In this document: positions 36,930-45,420 of the stretch, piece by piece
Position numbering within the stretch: position 1 is the stretch's first letter
Layout of the letters: the number at the start of each line of letters is the position of its first letter
Source: Halobacteria archaeon HArc-gm2
GTDB lineage: Archaea > Halobacteriota > Halobacteria > Halobacteriales > Haloarculaceae
Length of the DNA stretch: 64,000 nucleotides
NCBI GenBank assembly: GCA_025517465.1
Contig: JAOPKE010000009.1
Span: 119,348-183,347 of the forward strand
Direction: 5' to 3'
Program-made: the position numbers and the translations under genes
The notes under the pieces: generated by a model
Databases searched by the model: none
What the model was told of the DNA's origin: nothing
The model's input: the letters and a program-made list of their open reading frames with translations, nothing else

Positions 36930-38723
36930 TTACTCCGTGTCCCAGACGTCGGCCATCGGACTCGACCGCGTCGAGGCGCCGCTCCGGGAGCGAGAGCCCG
37001 CACGCGACCCGGACCGCGAGCGCGACCGGCCGCTCGACCCGCTCTCCGACCCGGCGCTCTTCCCCTCGACGCTCTCGCCGCCGAGCGCGTCCACTGGCGA
37101 GAACTCGGGCAGGTTCGGCTCGGACATCCGGTCGACCTGTTCCTCGAACCAGTCGGGCATGTCCGTGCGAGCACGGTCGAACAGGTCCAGCAGCGAGGAG
37201 TCGGCGAGGTAGGTAGAGCCGTAGTCGTCGGGCGCCCTGACCACGCGGCCGCAGGCCTGGATGACGGTCCGGAGGGCGGCACGGTAGTACCAGCCCCACT
37301 GGCCGTCGGAGAGGCGCTGGGCGACCCTGGAGTCCCGGGTGTTGGGATAGGGCGCCTTGCAGATGACCTGCCAGCGACAGAGGTCGCCTTCGAGGTCCAG
37401 GGCCTCCTCCATCTTCACCGAGAGGAAGACGTCGGGGTCGTCGGTGCGCTTCCACGAGGTCAACTGGGCGTCCCTGTCTTCCGATTCGTGGCTGCGCAAG
37501 CGCTCGCCGACGCCGAAATCGCGCAGCAGGGACTCGAGTTTCTCCTTGATCGCGTAGGAGTGACAGTGGATGAGCCCCTTCTCGTCGGGGTGTTGCTGCA
37601 TGATCCGGACCACCTGGCGGGCGATCTTGGGCAGGGTCTCGTCGCGCTCCTCGTAGGTCATCTTTCCCTGGGTGACGTCGTACAGCGGCCGGTTCTCGAC
37701 GGGGAAGGTGTGGCCCACCTCCACGAGGGCGACGTCGTCCGTCGAGAGGCCGACGTTGGCGCAGAAGGCGTCCTTGTTCAGGATGGTCGCCGACAGCAGG
37801 GCGAAGCGCTGGCCCCGGTCCCAGACGGTGTGTTTGAGGTATTTTTCGGGATCTAAGGGTTTGATCGTCACGCTCGTGCCCTCGCCGTCGGGCTGGTCGA
37901 CGACCCACGTCGTCACGCTGTCGGGGTCGCGGTAGTCCTCGGCGAACCACGACAGCTCCTGGCGGAGCTTGTTCAAGCGGTCGCGTTCGGCCACCTCCTC
38001 GGCGGTCAGTTCCTCCTTCTGGCGGAGTTCCTTCACCCGGCGCTCGGACGTGGCGGCCAGGCCGTCGGCGTAGTTCGCGGCGTCCTCCAGGTCGTCGATG
38101 GCGGGCGGGGCCCTGTCCTCCCAGATGGGCACCGTGTCGGGGCCGAGTTCGATGGCGGCGTACATCTCGGCCCAGTCGCCCAGGCCGTGGGCCTCGTCGA
38201 CGACGGCGACGTCGCGCGTGCCGAACACGTCCGAGCCAGCGGTCTGCATGAAGTAGGCCAGCGTCATCGCGGCGACGCGGCGGTTCGACGCGATGGCGCG
38301 GTCCGAGAAGTACGGACAGCGGTGTTTGACCTGGCAGTCGAACATCCGCTCGCGGGCGCAGGGGGCCTGGTTGACCGGCGTCTCCGTCTCGCCCGGGAGG
38401 ATGCAGCTGTAGTTGTTCTTCCCCCGGATGACGTTCAGGTCGTCCAGCATCGGCTCCTCGGCGACGTCGTCGAGCTGGGAGACCTGCGGCGTCGTGTAGT
38501 AGGCGTCGATGACCTCCTCCGCGTCGGCCTCGCCGGCGGTCCGGGCACAGCCTGCGATGGCGCGGGCAAGTAGCGACTTGCCGCTGCCCGTCGGCGCGCG
38601 CACCAGCACGACGCGGGCGCCGTCCTCGAAGGCCGCCTGGATGTCCGCGAGCGCTTCTTTCTGGTTGCCGCGATAGGAGGGCGCGGGAAACTCGTCGAAG
38701 ATTCGCGCGGCGTTCACGTCCAC
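36930..38723 (-). CDS. XPD/Rad3-type Fe-S DNA helicase with RS-rich tail
   Basis: 597 residues from GTG (MDVNAARIFDEFPAPSYRGN). Walker A APTGSGKSLL (about 35), DEAH box VVDEAHGLGDW, four Cys for the 4Fe-4S cluster (NYSC, APCARERMFDCQVKHRC), ALLSATIL (motif III) and motif VI QACGRVVRAPDD. 5'-3' helicase of nucleotide excision repair/DinG group. Odd: the C-terminus carries SGRSRSRSGSRAGSRSRSGA, a basic Ser-Arg run unlike the acidic proteome. It shares the TATATAAC region with the small lipoprotein gene. Confidence 0.93.
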   Translation of the reverse strand: MDVNAARIFDEFPAPSYRGNQKEALADIQAAFEDGARVVLVRAPTGSGKSLLARAIAGCARTAGEADAEEVIDAYYTTPQVSQLDDVAEEPMLDDLNVIRGKNNYSCILPGETETPVNQAPCARERMFDCQVKHRCPYFSDRAIASNRRVAAMTLAYFMQTAGSDVFGTRDVAVVDEAHGLGDWAEMYAAIELGPDTVPIWEDRAPPAIDDLEDAANYADGLAATSERRVKELRQKEELTAEEVAERDRLNKLRQELSWFAEDYRDPDSVTTWVVDQPDGEGTSVTIKPLDPEKYLKHTVWDRGQRFALLSATILNKDAFCANVGLSTDDVALVEVGHTFPVENRPLYDVTQGKMTYEERDETLPKIARQVVRIMQQHPDEKGLIHCHSYAIKEKLESLLRDFGVGERLRSHESEDRDAQLTSWKRTDDPDVFLSVKMEEALDLEGDLCRWQVICKAPYPNTRDSRVAQRLSDGQWGWYYRAALRTVIQACGRVVRAPDDYGSTYLADSSLLDLFDRARTDMPDWFEEQVDRMSEPNLPEFSPVDALGGESVEGKSAGSESGSSGRSRSRSGSRAGSRSRSGASTRSSPMADVWDTE

Positions 38724-38769
38724 TCGCAGTCTCCGGGTCCACGTCAATCCATCGGAGCAAATCGGCCAG

Positions 38770-38777
38770 TTATATAC
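38770..38777. promoter_or_regulatory. Shared divergent TATA box
   Basis: TTATATAC is 27 bases upstream of the lipoprotein ATG at 38801; on the other strand it lies about 47 bases upstream of the helicase GTG. It may serve both genes. Confidence 0.55.
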
Positions 38778-38800
38778 CGCCCGCCGGATTCGACGTGGCC

Positions 38801-38953
38801 ATGCGATCGACACGCCGTACGTACCTCACGGGTATCGGTGGACTCGCCGTGACCGCTCTCGCCGGCTGTAGCGAGCAAGCAGGCGGCGAGAGCGCTCCGT
38901 CGGTCGCGACGGTGGGCGAGCCGACGGTGCCCCCGGCCACGCCAGATGGGTGA
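38801..38953 (+). CDS. Very short lipoprotein, possibly truncated
   Basis: 50 residues: MRSTRRTYLTGIGGLAVTAL then AGC (lipobox) and a tail SEQAGGESAPSVATVGEPTV, ending PPATPDG. This is a complete Tat/lipoprotein signal with only a Thr/Pro linker after the Cys, as if the mature domain had been lost. It has its own TATA box. Could be a true tiny lipoprotein or a remnant. Confidence 0.6.
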   Translation: MRSTRRTYLTGIGGLAVTALAGCSEQAGGESAPSVATVGEPTVPPATPDG

Positions 38954-39153
38954 CCTGATGCTCCAGAGGCACAAAACACATTACGGGACGGCGATTGCGT
39001 CAAGCAGACGAGAGAACGGGAGTGTCACTGGCCTCACCCGCCTCGCGACAGGCGCGGCGTCGCTGCGACCGGCGACTCGTCACGACGCTCTCCAGCGGCG
39101 GAAGCGGGCCCGAGAAGCGATGCGAACCGGACCGAGCTGGGGCCACTCTCCCG

Positions 39154-39234
39154 GGCGTTTATACACGAGTACGACAATAACCCGGTGACAACCCGCCTGG
39201 GAGCGCGCTTCCGGCGCGCCAGAGCACCAGACCA
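39154..39234 (+). promoter_or_regulatory. Upstream region of kinase 1, duplicated before kinase 2
   Basis: TTTATACACGAGTACGAC at 39158 aligns with TTTATGCACGAGTAGGTC at 40939; both lie 70-76 bases before the kinase ATG, and the intervening bases are partly alike. TTTATACA is the likely TATA element. The rest of the gap, 38954-39153, shows nothing recognisable. Confidence 0.6.
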
Positions 39235-40650
39235 ATGGAAGAACCAGTCTGCGTACTGTACTACGGTCCCGACGCCGCCGCGCTCGAGCAGCGGTGGGAG
39301 ACGACCGAGCGACCGTTCGCGCTGTCGGCGTTCGACGACGCCGGAGGGGCCCGGGAGTTCGCCGCCGGGACGGCCGTCGACGCACTCGTCTGCTCGGGGC
39401 CGGACGCGATGGCCGTCGTCGACGACGTCCGCGACACCGTCGGGCACGTGCCGGTCGTCGTCCTCGACGACGGGGAGACCGACGCCGTCGCGGCCCTGGC
39501 CGACGGCGTGACGCACTGTCTCTCCGTGGACGAACGGGACCGCGTCGACGTGATCGAGCGCCTCGAACCCGTCGTCACGCGCTACCGACGCGAACGGCGT
39601 GAACGGACCATGCTCGACTCGCTCCTGGAGAACATCCCGCTCTCGGTGTACTTCAAGGACCGGCAGAGCCGGTTTCTCCGGGTTAGCGACGCGATGACGT
39701 CGATGATGGGCGACCCGTACATCGAGAGTCCCGACGGCGTCCGCTACTACGCGCCGGCAGACATCGTCGGCACCACGGACTTCGACGTCTTCCCGAACCA
39801 CCTCGCGGAACCAGCCACACAGGACGACCGGTCGGTGATGGAGAACGAGGAGCCGATCGACCGGGTCGAACACGCCTACGGCCCGGCGTTCGACGGGAGC
39901 TACGTCGCCACGTCGAAGGCGCCGTGGTACGACGAACAGGGCGACGTCGTCGGCCTCGTCGGCGTCACGCGCGACATCAGCGAACGCAAGCAGTACGAAC
40001 ACCAGCTCGAACGCCAGAACGAGCGGCTCGAACGGTTCGCCGAAGTGATCAGTCACGACCTGCGCAACCCACTCGAGGTCGCCAAGAGCCGCCTCCGCTT
40101 CGCCAGGGAGGAGTGCGAGTCGGAGCACTTCGACGCCATCGACCGGTCGCTCGACCGGATGGACGACCTCATCGCCGACGTGTTGACCATCACGCGCTAC
40201 GGGGAGACCGTCGAGGACCCCGACCTGGTCGACGTCGCCACCGTCGCCAGCGACGCCTGGGACGTCATCGACTCCCAGGGGGCGACGCTCGCGGTGAACA
40301 CCGAGCTGGTCATCCGTGCCGACACCGGCCGGCTCTCCCAGCTCTTCGAGAACCTGTTCCGTAACTCGGTCGAACACGGCGCCGAGGACCCGGCCGACCT
40401 CACCGTGACCGTCGACGACCTCCCCCACAGGTCGGGGTTCTACGTCGCCGACGACGGCGTCGGCATCCCCGAGGACGAGCGCGATTCCGTCTTCGAGTCG
40501 GGGTTCAGCACGGACGAGGAGGGGACCGGGCTCGGCCTCGACATCGTCCGGTCCATCGTCGACGCCCACGGCTGGGTCGTCGAGGCGGTCGAGAGCGAGG
40601 GTGGCGGCGCCCGCTTCGAGTTCAAGAACGTCGCCGAGAAGGACCGCTGA
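39235..40650 (+). CDS. PAS histidine kinase 1 of a tandem pair
   Basis: 471 residues. The N-terminal receiver-like domain (about 1-115: VCVLYYGPDAAALEQRWE, VDALVCSGPDAM, VPVVVLDDGETDAV) lacks an obvious phosphoacceptor. PAS follows (LLENIPLSVYFKDRQSRFLR ... GVTRDISERKQYE), then H-box VISHDLRNPLEVA (about 280), N-box ENLFRNSVEHGA, G1 VADDGVGIPEDE and G2 GTGLGLDIV. A soluble sensor kinase without its own response regulator. Paralogue at 41015, about 65-70 percent identical by eye. Confidence 0.93.
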   Translation: MEEPVCVLYYGPDAAALEQRWETTERPFALSAFDDAGGAREFAAGTAVDALVCSGPDAMAVVDDVRDTVGHVPVVVLDDGETDAVAALADGVTHCLSVDERDRVDVIERLEPVVTRYRRERRERTMLDSLLENIPLSVYFKDRQSRFLRVSDAMTSMMGDPYIESPDGVRYYAPADIVGTTDFDVFPNHLAEPATQDDRSVMENEEPIDRVEHAYGPAFDGSYVATSKAPWYDEQGDVVGLVGVTRDISERKQYEHQLERQNERLERFAEVISHDLRNPLEVAKSRLRFAREECESEHFDAIDRSLDRMDDLIADVLTITRYGETVEDPDLVDVATVASDAWDVIDSQGATLAVNTELVIRADTGRLSQLFENLFRNSVEHGAEDPADLTVTVDDLPHRSGFYVADDGVGIPEDERDSVFESGFSTDEEGTGLGLDIVRSIVDAHGWVVEAVESEGGGARFEFKNVAEKDR

Positions 40651-40686
40651 GCGGGCGCGACCGGGCCCGCGCCTCCCCGGTTGTGC

Positions 40687-40890
40687 TTACAGGTCGGCGA
40701 CGTGCTCGCGCGTAATCTCCTCGTCGTCGGGCAACCGGTCGATGCAGGCATAACAGAGGAAGTGTTCGGTGTCGTCGACGAGTTCGAGCGTCATCCCGCC
40801 GGTCGTCTCCGTCGACGTCGACCAGATGCCGGCGATGCCGCCGGCGATGGTGACGTCCTCGCCACAGCCGTCGCAGGGCCGGGTCGTCAT
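40687..40890 (-). CDS. Small zinc-binding protein (DUF7561-like)
   Basis: 67 residues: PCDGCGEDVTIAGGIAGIW near the start, then MTLELVDDTEHFLCYACIDR. The two CxxC pairs can bind zinc. Haloarchaeal relatives of the DUF7561 kind share the GGMTLELxDGTEHFLC pattern. It lies between the two duplicated kinases on the opposite strand; a functional link is not shown. Confidence 0.75.
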   Translation of the reverse strand: MTTRPCDGCGEDVTIAGGIAGIWSTSTETTGGMTLELVDDTEHFLCYACIDRLPDDEEITREHVADL

Positions 40891-40933
40891 ACCCCACGTA
40901 GGCCGACCACGGCGATAAGTCCCCGGCTGCCCC

Positions 40934-41014
40934 CGGCATTTATGCACGAGTAGGTCAACCAGCTAATGACATCGCCCCTGTCAGCGCGACACTGGGGAGA
41001 CCAGAGAGACACCG
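40934..41014 (+). promoter_or_regulatory. Upstream region of kinase 2, copy of that of kinase 1
   Basis: TTTATGCACGAGTAGGTC at 40939 aligns with the kinase 1 promoter. A leader of about 45 bases is implied for both genes. Confidence 0.6.
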
Positions 41015-42436
41015 ATGCAGAAGGCGCCCCTGGTGGTGTACCACGGTCCCGACGCCACAGCGGTCACAGAGCGGTGGGACCAGCAAGGCCGGCCCTTCAA
41101 CCTGCGCGGCCTGTCCGCGGCGGACGACGTTCTCGACGCCCTCACCGAAGACGACGTCGACTGTCTGGTCTGTGCAGGCGGCGAGGACGTGCTGGCCCTC
41201 GTCGACGACGCCCAGGCGTCGGTTTCTGGCCTCCTGGTAGTCGTGTTCGGGCGGGAGGACCTCGACGCCGCCACTGCGCTCGAACACGGCGCGGCCCACT
41301 TCGTCGACATCGGCGAGAACGACCCGGTCGAGACGCTCGAAGCACTACGCTCGGTCGTCGATGAGCACCACACCCAGCGCCGTGACCGGACGATGCTCGA
41401 CTCGCTGCTGGAGCACATCCCACTGTCGGTGTACTTCAAAGACCGCGACAGTCGCCACGTCAAAGTGAGCGACGCGATGCCGTCGATGAACGGGCGCCCG
41501 TACATCGAGAACCCCGACGGGGCCCGCTACCACACACCCGAGGACGTCGTCAGCCTCACGGACTTCGACCTCTATCCCCCGGAGCTGGCCGAAAGCGCGA
41601 CGGCCGACGACCAGCGAGTCATCGAGTCCGAAGACCCGGTCGTCGACCAGGTCGAACACACCTACGGCTCGGCGTTCGACGGCACGTACGTCGCCACGTC
41701 GAAGGCGCCGTGGTACGACGACCGGGGCAACGTCGTCGGCCTCGTCGGCATCACCCGCGACATCAGCGAACGCAAGCAGTACGAACACCAGCTCGAACGC
41801 CAGAACGAGCGGCTCGAACGGTTCGCTGGCGTCATCAGCCACGACCTTCGCAATCCCCTGGAGGTGGCCCAGGGCCACCTCCGGCTCGCCAGGGAAGACG
41901 GCGACCCGGAACACTTCGACGTGATCGAGCGGTCGCTCGACCGGATGGACGATCTCGTCGAAGACGTCCTGCGCCTGGCACGCCAGGGCGGGACCGTCAC
42001 CGAACCGGACGCCGTCGCCGTCGCGACCGCCGCCAGGGACGCCTGGGACGTCGTCGATTCCGGCGACGCGACGCTCGTCGTCGACTCGGATCTCGTCGTC
42101 ATGGCCGACCCGAGTCGGCTGGCACAGCTGTTCGAGAACCTCTTTCGCAACGCCCTGGAACACGCCGCAGACCGACCCGACGCCCTCACTATCACGGTTG
42201 CGGACCTGCGGGATGCACGCGGCTTTCTCGTCGCGGACGACGGCGTCGGCATCCCCGAAGACGAGCGAGACACCGTCTTCGACGCGGGCTTTTCGACGGC
42301 CGACGACGGCACCGGACTCGGCCTCAGCATCGTCCGAACCATCGCCGACGCCCACGGCTGGCAGGTGACGGTGACCGAGAGCGACGGCGGCGGCGCGTGC
42401 TTCCAGTTCGGGAACGTCCACACTCCCGAGAGCTGA
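41015..42436 (+). CDS. PAS histidine kinase 2 of a tandem pair
   Basis: 473 residues, same architecture as kinase 1: degenerate receiver-like N-terminus (LVVYHGPDATAVTERWDQQG), PAS (HIPLSVYFKDRDSRHVKVSD ... GITRDISERKQYE), H-box VISHDLRNPLEVA, N-box ENLFRNALEHAA, G1 VADDGVGIPEDE, G2 GTGLGLSIV. The PAS-to-H-box stretch is nearly identical to kinase 1, while the first 110 residues and the ATPase differ more, so sensing may have diverged while the core stayed the same. Confidence 0.93.
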   Translation: MQKAPLVVYHGPDATAVTERWDQQGRPFNLRGLSAADDVLDALTEDDVDCLVCAGGEDVLALVDDAQASVSGLLVVVFGREDLDAATALEHGAAHFVDIGENDPVETLEALRSVVDEHHTQRRDRTMLDSLLEHIPLSVYFKDRDSRHVKVSDAMPSMNGRPYIENPDGARYHTPEDVVSLTDFDLYPPELAESATADDQRVIESEDPVVDQVEHTYGSAFDGTYVATSKAPWYDDRGNVVGLVGITRDISERKQYEHQLERQNERLERFAGVISHDLRNPLEVAQGHLRLAREDGDPEHFDVIERSLDRMDDLVEDVLRLARQGGTVTEPDAVAVATAARDAWDVVDSGDATLVVDSDLVVMADPSRLAQLFENLFRNALEHAADRPDALTITVADLRDARGFLVADDGVGIPEDERDTVFDAGFSTADDGTGLGLSIVRTIADAHGWQVTVTESDGGGACFQFGNVHTPES

Positions 42437-42447
42437 TTCGCGCCCCG

Positions 42448-42458
42448 AATTTTTGTAG
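42448..42458 (+). promoter_or_regulatory. TATA-like AT-rich box for the gene at 42480
   Basis: GAATTTTTGTA lies centred about 27 bases before the ATG at 42480, immediately after the kinase 2 stop, giving an independent leaderless promoter. Confidence 0.5.
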
Positions 42459-42479
42459 CTCGGTCGCGGAGAGAACAGT

Positions 42480-43364
42480 ATGGAGGTGAACTGCGAAGGG
42501 TGTGCCGGCTGTTGCATCGACTGGCGCGCGCTGACCGACGCGACGGTGGACCACGAGCGTCGCGGCCGGTACGTCCCGCTCGACGACGTGGGGAACCTCG
42601 CACCGATCCGCCGCGACGAGATCAGAGCCTTCGTCGACGAGGGGTTCGGCGACGTCCTCCAGCCCCGACTGTTCGCCGGTGAGGGCGACGCTACCGTCAC
42701 CATCGACGGGACCGAGGTGGCGGCGATTCGCGGCCGACCCGCCTTCCTCGTCGGCCTGCGCAAGCCGCCAAAACCCGTCGGTCCCTTCGATCACGACCCG
42801 ACGTGGCTGCCGACGTGTGCCTTCCTCGACCCGACGACGCTGCAGTGTCGCATCCACGGCGAGGAACTGTACCCGGAGACCTGCCGGCGGTACCCGGGCG
42901 AGAACCTCGCGCTGGAGGTGGAGACGGGATGCGAGCGCGTGGAAGCGGTCTTCGGTGGGTCCCGGCTGGTCGACGACGAGGCGCCCGACGACGCCGACCC
43001 GACCTTCGGGCCCGCCGCCATCGGCACGACGGTGTTCGCCCACCCCGACCCCGAGCGGCTGACGGGCGTCGTCGAGCGACTGCAGAACGACGAGTCGACC
43101 CGGGAGGACCGCGCGGAGTTCGTCGCCGTCGCCGCCGCGTCCAGCCCCGCGATGCTGGCGGTCAGCGACCCCGTCTACGAGGAGACGCGCGAGCAGGTAC
43201 TCGACGCGGATTCCTGGGCCGGACGGGCGATCGATCGATGGAGCGACCGGGCCGGCGACGCCGGGACGGCCGCGCCGGCGCCCGCCCCGCTCGCCGAGGA
43301 GATCGAGGAAGAAGCGGGCGCGCCGGAGACGCCGGGCTGGGATGCCGTCGGGTCCGACGGATAG
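42480..43364 (+). CDS. YkgJ-type Cys-cluster (Fe-S or zinc) protein
   Basis: 294 residues. The N-terminal CEGCAGCC and later LPTCAFLDPTTLQCRIHG and YPETCRRYPG make the eight-Cys pattern of the YkgJ/CxxCxxCC family, which binds a metal or Fe-S centre. A middle helical region and an Ala/Glu-rich C-tail follow (PAPAPLAEEIEEEAGAPE). Function unknown; cytoplasmic. Confidence 0.85.
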   Translation: MEVNCEGCAGCCIDWRALTDATVDHERRGRYVPLDDVGNLAPIRRDEIRAFVDEGFGDVLQPRLFAGEGDATVTIDGTEVAAIRGRPAFLVGLRKPPKPVGPFDHDPTWLPTCAFLDPTTLQCRIHGEELYPETCRRYPGENLALEVETGCERVEAVFGGSRLVDDEAPDDADPTFGPAAIGTTVFAHPDPERLTGVVERLQNDESTREDRAEFVAVAAASSPAMLAVSDPVYEETREQVLDADSWAGRAIDRWSDRAGDAGTAAPAPAPLAEEIEEEAGAPETPGWDAVGSDG

Positions 43365-43412
43365 GGCGCGTCGGGTCCGACAGTTAAGGCGCCGCGGCCG
43401 CGACTAGGCGGT

Positions 43413-44345
43413 ATGCGCGTCCTCGTCACCGGTGCGACCGGGTTCGTCGGCGGTCGCCTCGTTCCAGAGTTGCTCGAGCGCGGCCACGACGTCCGCGTGC
43501 TCGTTCGCAACCCCGACGGGTACGACCCGCCCGAGGGCGTCGACGTGGTCACCGGCGACCTGCTGGAACCGGGGAGCTTCGACGCCGCGCTGGCCGACGT
43601 CGAGGCCGCCTACTACCTCGTCCACTCGATGGGCTCGGGCGGCGACTTCGCCGAGCGCGACCGGCGCGCCGCCGCGAACTTCGCGCGAGCCGCCGGGGAG
43701 GCCGGCGTCGACCGCGTGGTCTATCTGGGCGGTCTCGGCGAGGACGACGACGGCGAGGGCGAGGAACTGTCGGCCCACCTCCGCTCCCGGCGCGAGGTCG
43801 AGCGCGTCCTGGCCGACGGAAACTACCAGCTGACGACGCTGCGGGCGGCGGTCATCATCGGAAAGGGGAGCGCCAGCTTCGAGATGATCCACCAGCTCGA
43901 CCGGCGCCTCCCGGTGATGGTGACGCCCCGGTGGGTCCACACGCCGTGCCAGCCCATCGCCATCGACGACGTCGTCGGCTACCTGGCCGGCCTGCTCAAG
44001 GTCCCCGAGACGGCTGGTGAAACGTACGAAATCGGCGGCCCGGAGGTGCTGGACTACGCCACGATCATGCGCCGCACTGCGGCGGTGATGGGCCGACGAG
44101 AGCCCGTCATCATCGGCGTGCCGGTGTTGACCCCGGAACTGTCGGCGTACTGGATCGGGCTCGTGACTGACGTCCCGACGAGCGTCGCCCGCCCGCTCAT
44201 CCACGGCCTCAAGACGCCCGTCGTCGCCGACGACGAGCCGATCCGCGAACTCGTCCCCATCGACCTGACGCCGTTCGACGAGGCAGTCGCGCGGGCGCTC
44301 GCGAACGAAGCCGAGGGCGAGAGCGACGGCGAGGGCGAGCGATGA
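43413..44345 (+). CDS. Atypical SDR, NAD(P)-binding (NmrA/complex I 39-kDa-like)
   Basis: 310 residues. VTGATGFVGGRLVPELLERG is the TGxxGxxG dinucleotide motif, RVLVRNP supplies an Arg favouring NADPH, and YYLVHSMGSGGDF, VYLGGLGEDD and LRAAVIIGKGSASFEMI match the atypical-SDR group lacking the catalytic YxxxK. Likely a redox or regulatory protein. The 3' end (GAGAGCGACGGCGAGGG...) is partly duplicated in the micro-ORF that follows. Confidence 0.88.
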   Translation: MRVLVTGATGFVGGRLVPELLERGHDVRVLVRNPDGYDPPEGVDVVTGDLLEPGSFDAALADVEAAYYLVHSMGSGGDFAERDRRAAANFARAAGEAGVDRVVYLGGLGEDDDGEGEELSAHLRSRREVERVLADGNYQLTTLRAAVIIGKGSASFEMIHQLDRRLPVMVTPRWVHTPCQPIAIDDVVGYLAGLLKVPETAGETYEIGGPEVLDYATIMRRTAAVMGRREPVIIGVPVLTPELSAYWIGLVTDVPTSVARPLIHGLKTPVVADDEPIRELVPIDLTPFDEAVARALANEAEGESDGEGER

Positions 44346-44397
44346 ACGAGGGTAATCGATGAACGAGAGGGAGAGCGACGACGGGGGCGAGCGATGA
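44342..44397 (+). other. Chain of two overlapping micro-ORFs (ATGA junctions)
   Basis: The SDR stop (TGA 44343-44345) overlaps an ATG at 44342 that encodes MNEGNR and stops at 44362; that stop overlaps an ATG at 44359 encoding MNERESDDGGER, whose stop (44395-44397) overlaps the ATG of the next gene (44394). All three junctions are ATGA. The second mini-frame repeats the 3' end of the SDR gene. It could pass ribosomes along by termination-reinitiation, or be an accident of duplication. Confidence 0.5.
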
Positions 44398-45116
44398 GTC
44401 GAGAGCCCACCCCACCGATCGAGTACGGCGAGACGTGGGTCTACGAGAGCATCGTCGGCGCGATCCCGGGCCTGGACCTGTCGGCCCGGGCCGCAGTCGC
44501 CGTCCAGTTCCTCCTTTTCGAGGGCGCCGTGCTGGCGCTGGCCGCCGTCTACGACCTCTGGACGGCGGCGCTGGCCGGGACCGCCGCCGTGCTCGTGGCG
44601 GCGGCGGGCAGCGTCGCCATGTTGACCATCGCCCGCCTCGCCCGCCGCGCCGACGCGCCGCAGGCCTACCGGCAACTGCTGTTCGGGTCGAGCATCGAGG
44701 TGGTCCTCGGCGTCGTCGCCTTCGTCGCGCTCGTCACGTACCTCTTCGTCGTCGACCCCAGGGGACCCGACGCGGGACTGGTCACCTCCCTGTTCGGCCC
44801 CGAACCGCCGGCACTCGTCGTGTTCCTGATGCTGTTGATCCTGTGGGACCTGTGTTACCGCATCGGCACCGGCTGGTGGGCGAGTGTCGTCGCGCTCTGG
44901 CGGTCGCTCCGGTACCCCGTCGACCCCCAGGAGAGCAGCGCCCACCGCCGCGCCGACCTGGCGACGATGGCCTTCGGCCTGCTACAGCTGGGGCTCGTCC
45001 CCTTCGTTCGCGACGAGTGGGTCCTGCTGGTCGCCGTCGCCGGCCACGTGCTGGCCGTCGTCATGGTGAGCGCGCTGGCCATCCTGATCGCCGACAGGTC
45101 AGCGAGAAACAAGTAG
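44394..45116 (+). CDS. Multispan membrane protein (DUF7530-like)
   Basis: 240 residues. A short polar leader (PPIEYGETWVYESIVGAIPG), then about six helices: AVAVQFLLFEGAVLALAAVY, LAGTAAVLVAAAGSVAML, IEVVLGVVAFVALVTYLFVV, ALVVFLMLLILWDLCYR, ATMAFGLLQLGLVPF, VAVAGHVLAVVMVSALAIL. Resembles haloarchaeal DUF7530 from memory. Coupled to the SDR gene through the micro-ORF chain. Confidence 0.75.
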   Translation: MSREPTPPIEYGETWVYESIVGAIPGLDLSARAAVAVQFLLFEGAVLALAAVYDLWTAALAGTAAVLVAAAGSVAMLTIARLARRADAPQAYRQLLFGSSIEVVLGVVAFVALVTYLFVVDPRGPDAGLVTSLFGPEPPALVVFLMLLILWDLCYRIGTGWWASVVALWRSLRYPVDPQESSAHRRADLATMAFGLLQLGLVPFVRDEWVLLVAVAGHVLAVVMVSALAILIADRSARNK

Positions 45117-45139
45117 CCAGAAGCGAGTCGCGAGTGAGG

Positions 45140-45307
45140 TCACGAGGACTTGATCTGCTGGAACTGGTCGAGCAACTCCTCCGTGGAGTCGCCCGAGTCG
45201 TAGTCCACCTGGCCGCGGTACTCCGTCCGGTCGTCGTCTTCGCTCAGGTCGACTTCGGCGTTCTTGCGTTCGCGGCGTTCGTGTTCTTCGTTATCGTAGG
45301 CGCCCAT
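45140..45307 (-). CDS. Small acidic haloarchaeal protein (DUF5786-like)
   Basis: 55 residues: MGAYDNEEHERRERKNAEVD, LSEDDDRTEYRGQVDYDSGD, then STEELLDQFQQIKSS. Strongly charged, no hydrophobic core before the last helix; this pattern is typical of DUF5786. Convergent with the membrane gene. Function unknown. Confidence 0.8.
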   Translation of the reverse strand: MGAYDNEEHERRERKNAEVDLSEDDDRTEYRGQVDYDSGDSTEELLDQFQQIKSS

Positions 45308-45420
45308 CGACATTGGTTACCACACACAATCTTGCATGTTAGTGCCTATCAATGTAACGGTCTCTCGGATCGGCGTTGATTTCGGTGCGAACGGGCTGGA
45401 GAACGTGCACCGATGGAAGG

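Noticed and set aside
36772..38760. 662-codon minus-strand open frame overlapping the helicase in another frame
   Set aside because: Helicase motifs are in the other frame; this product is Arg-rich, low-complexity and motif-free.
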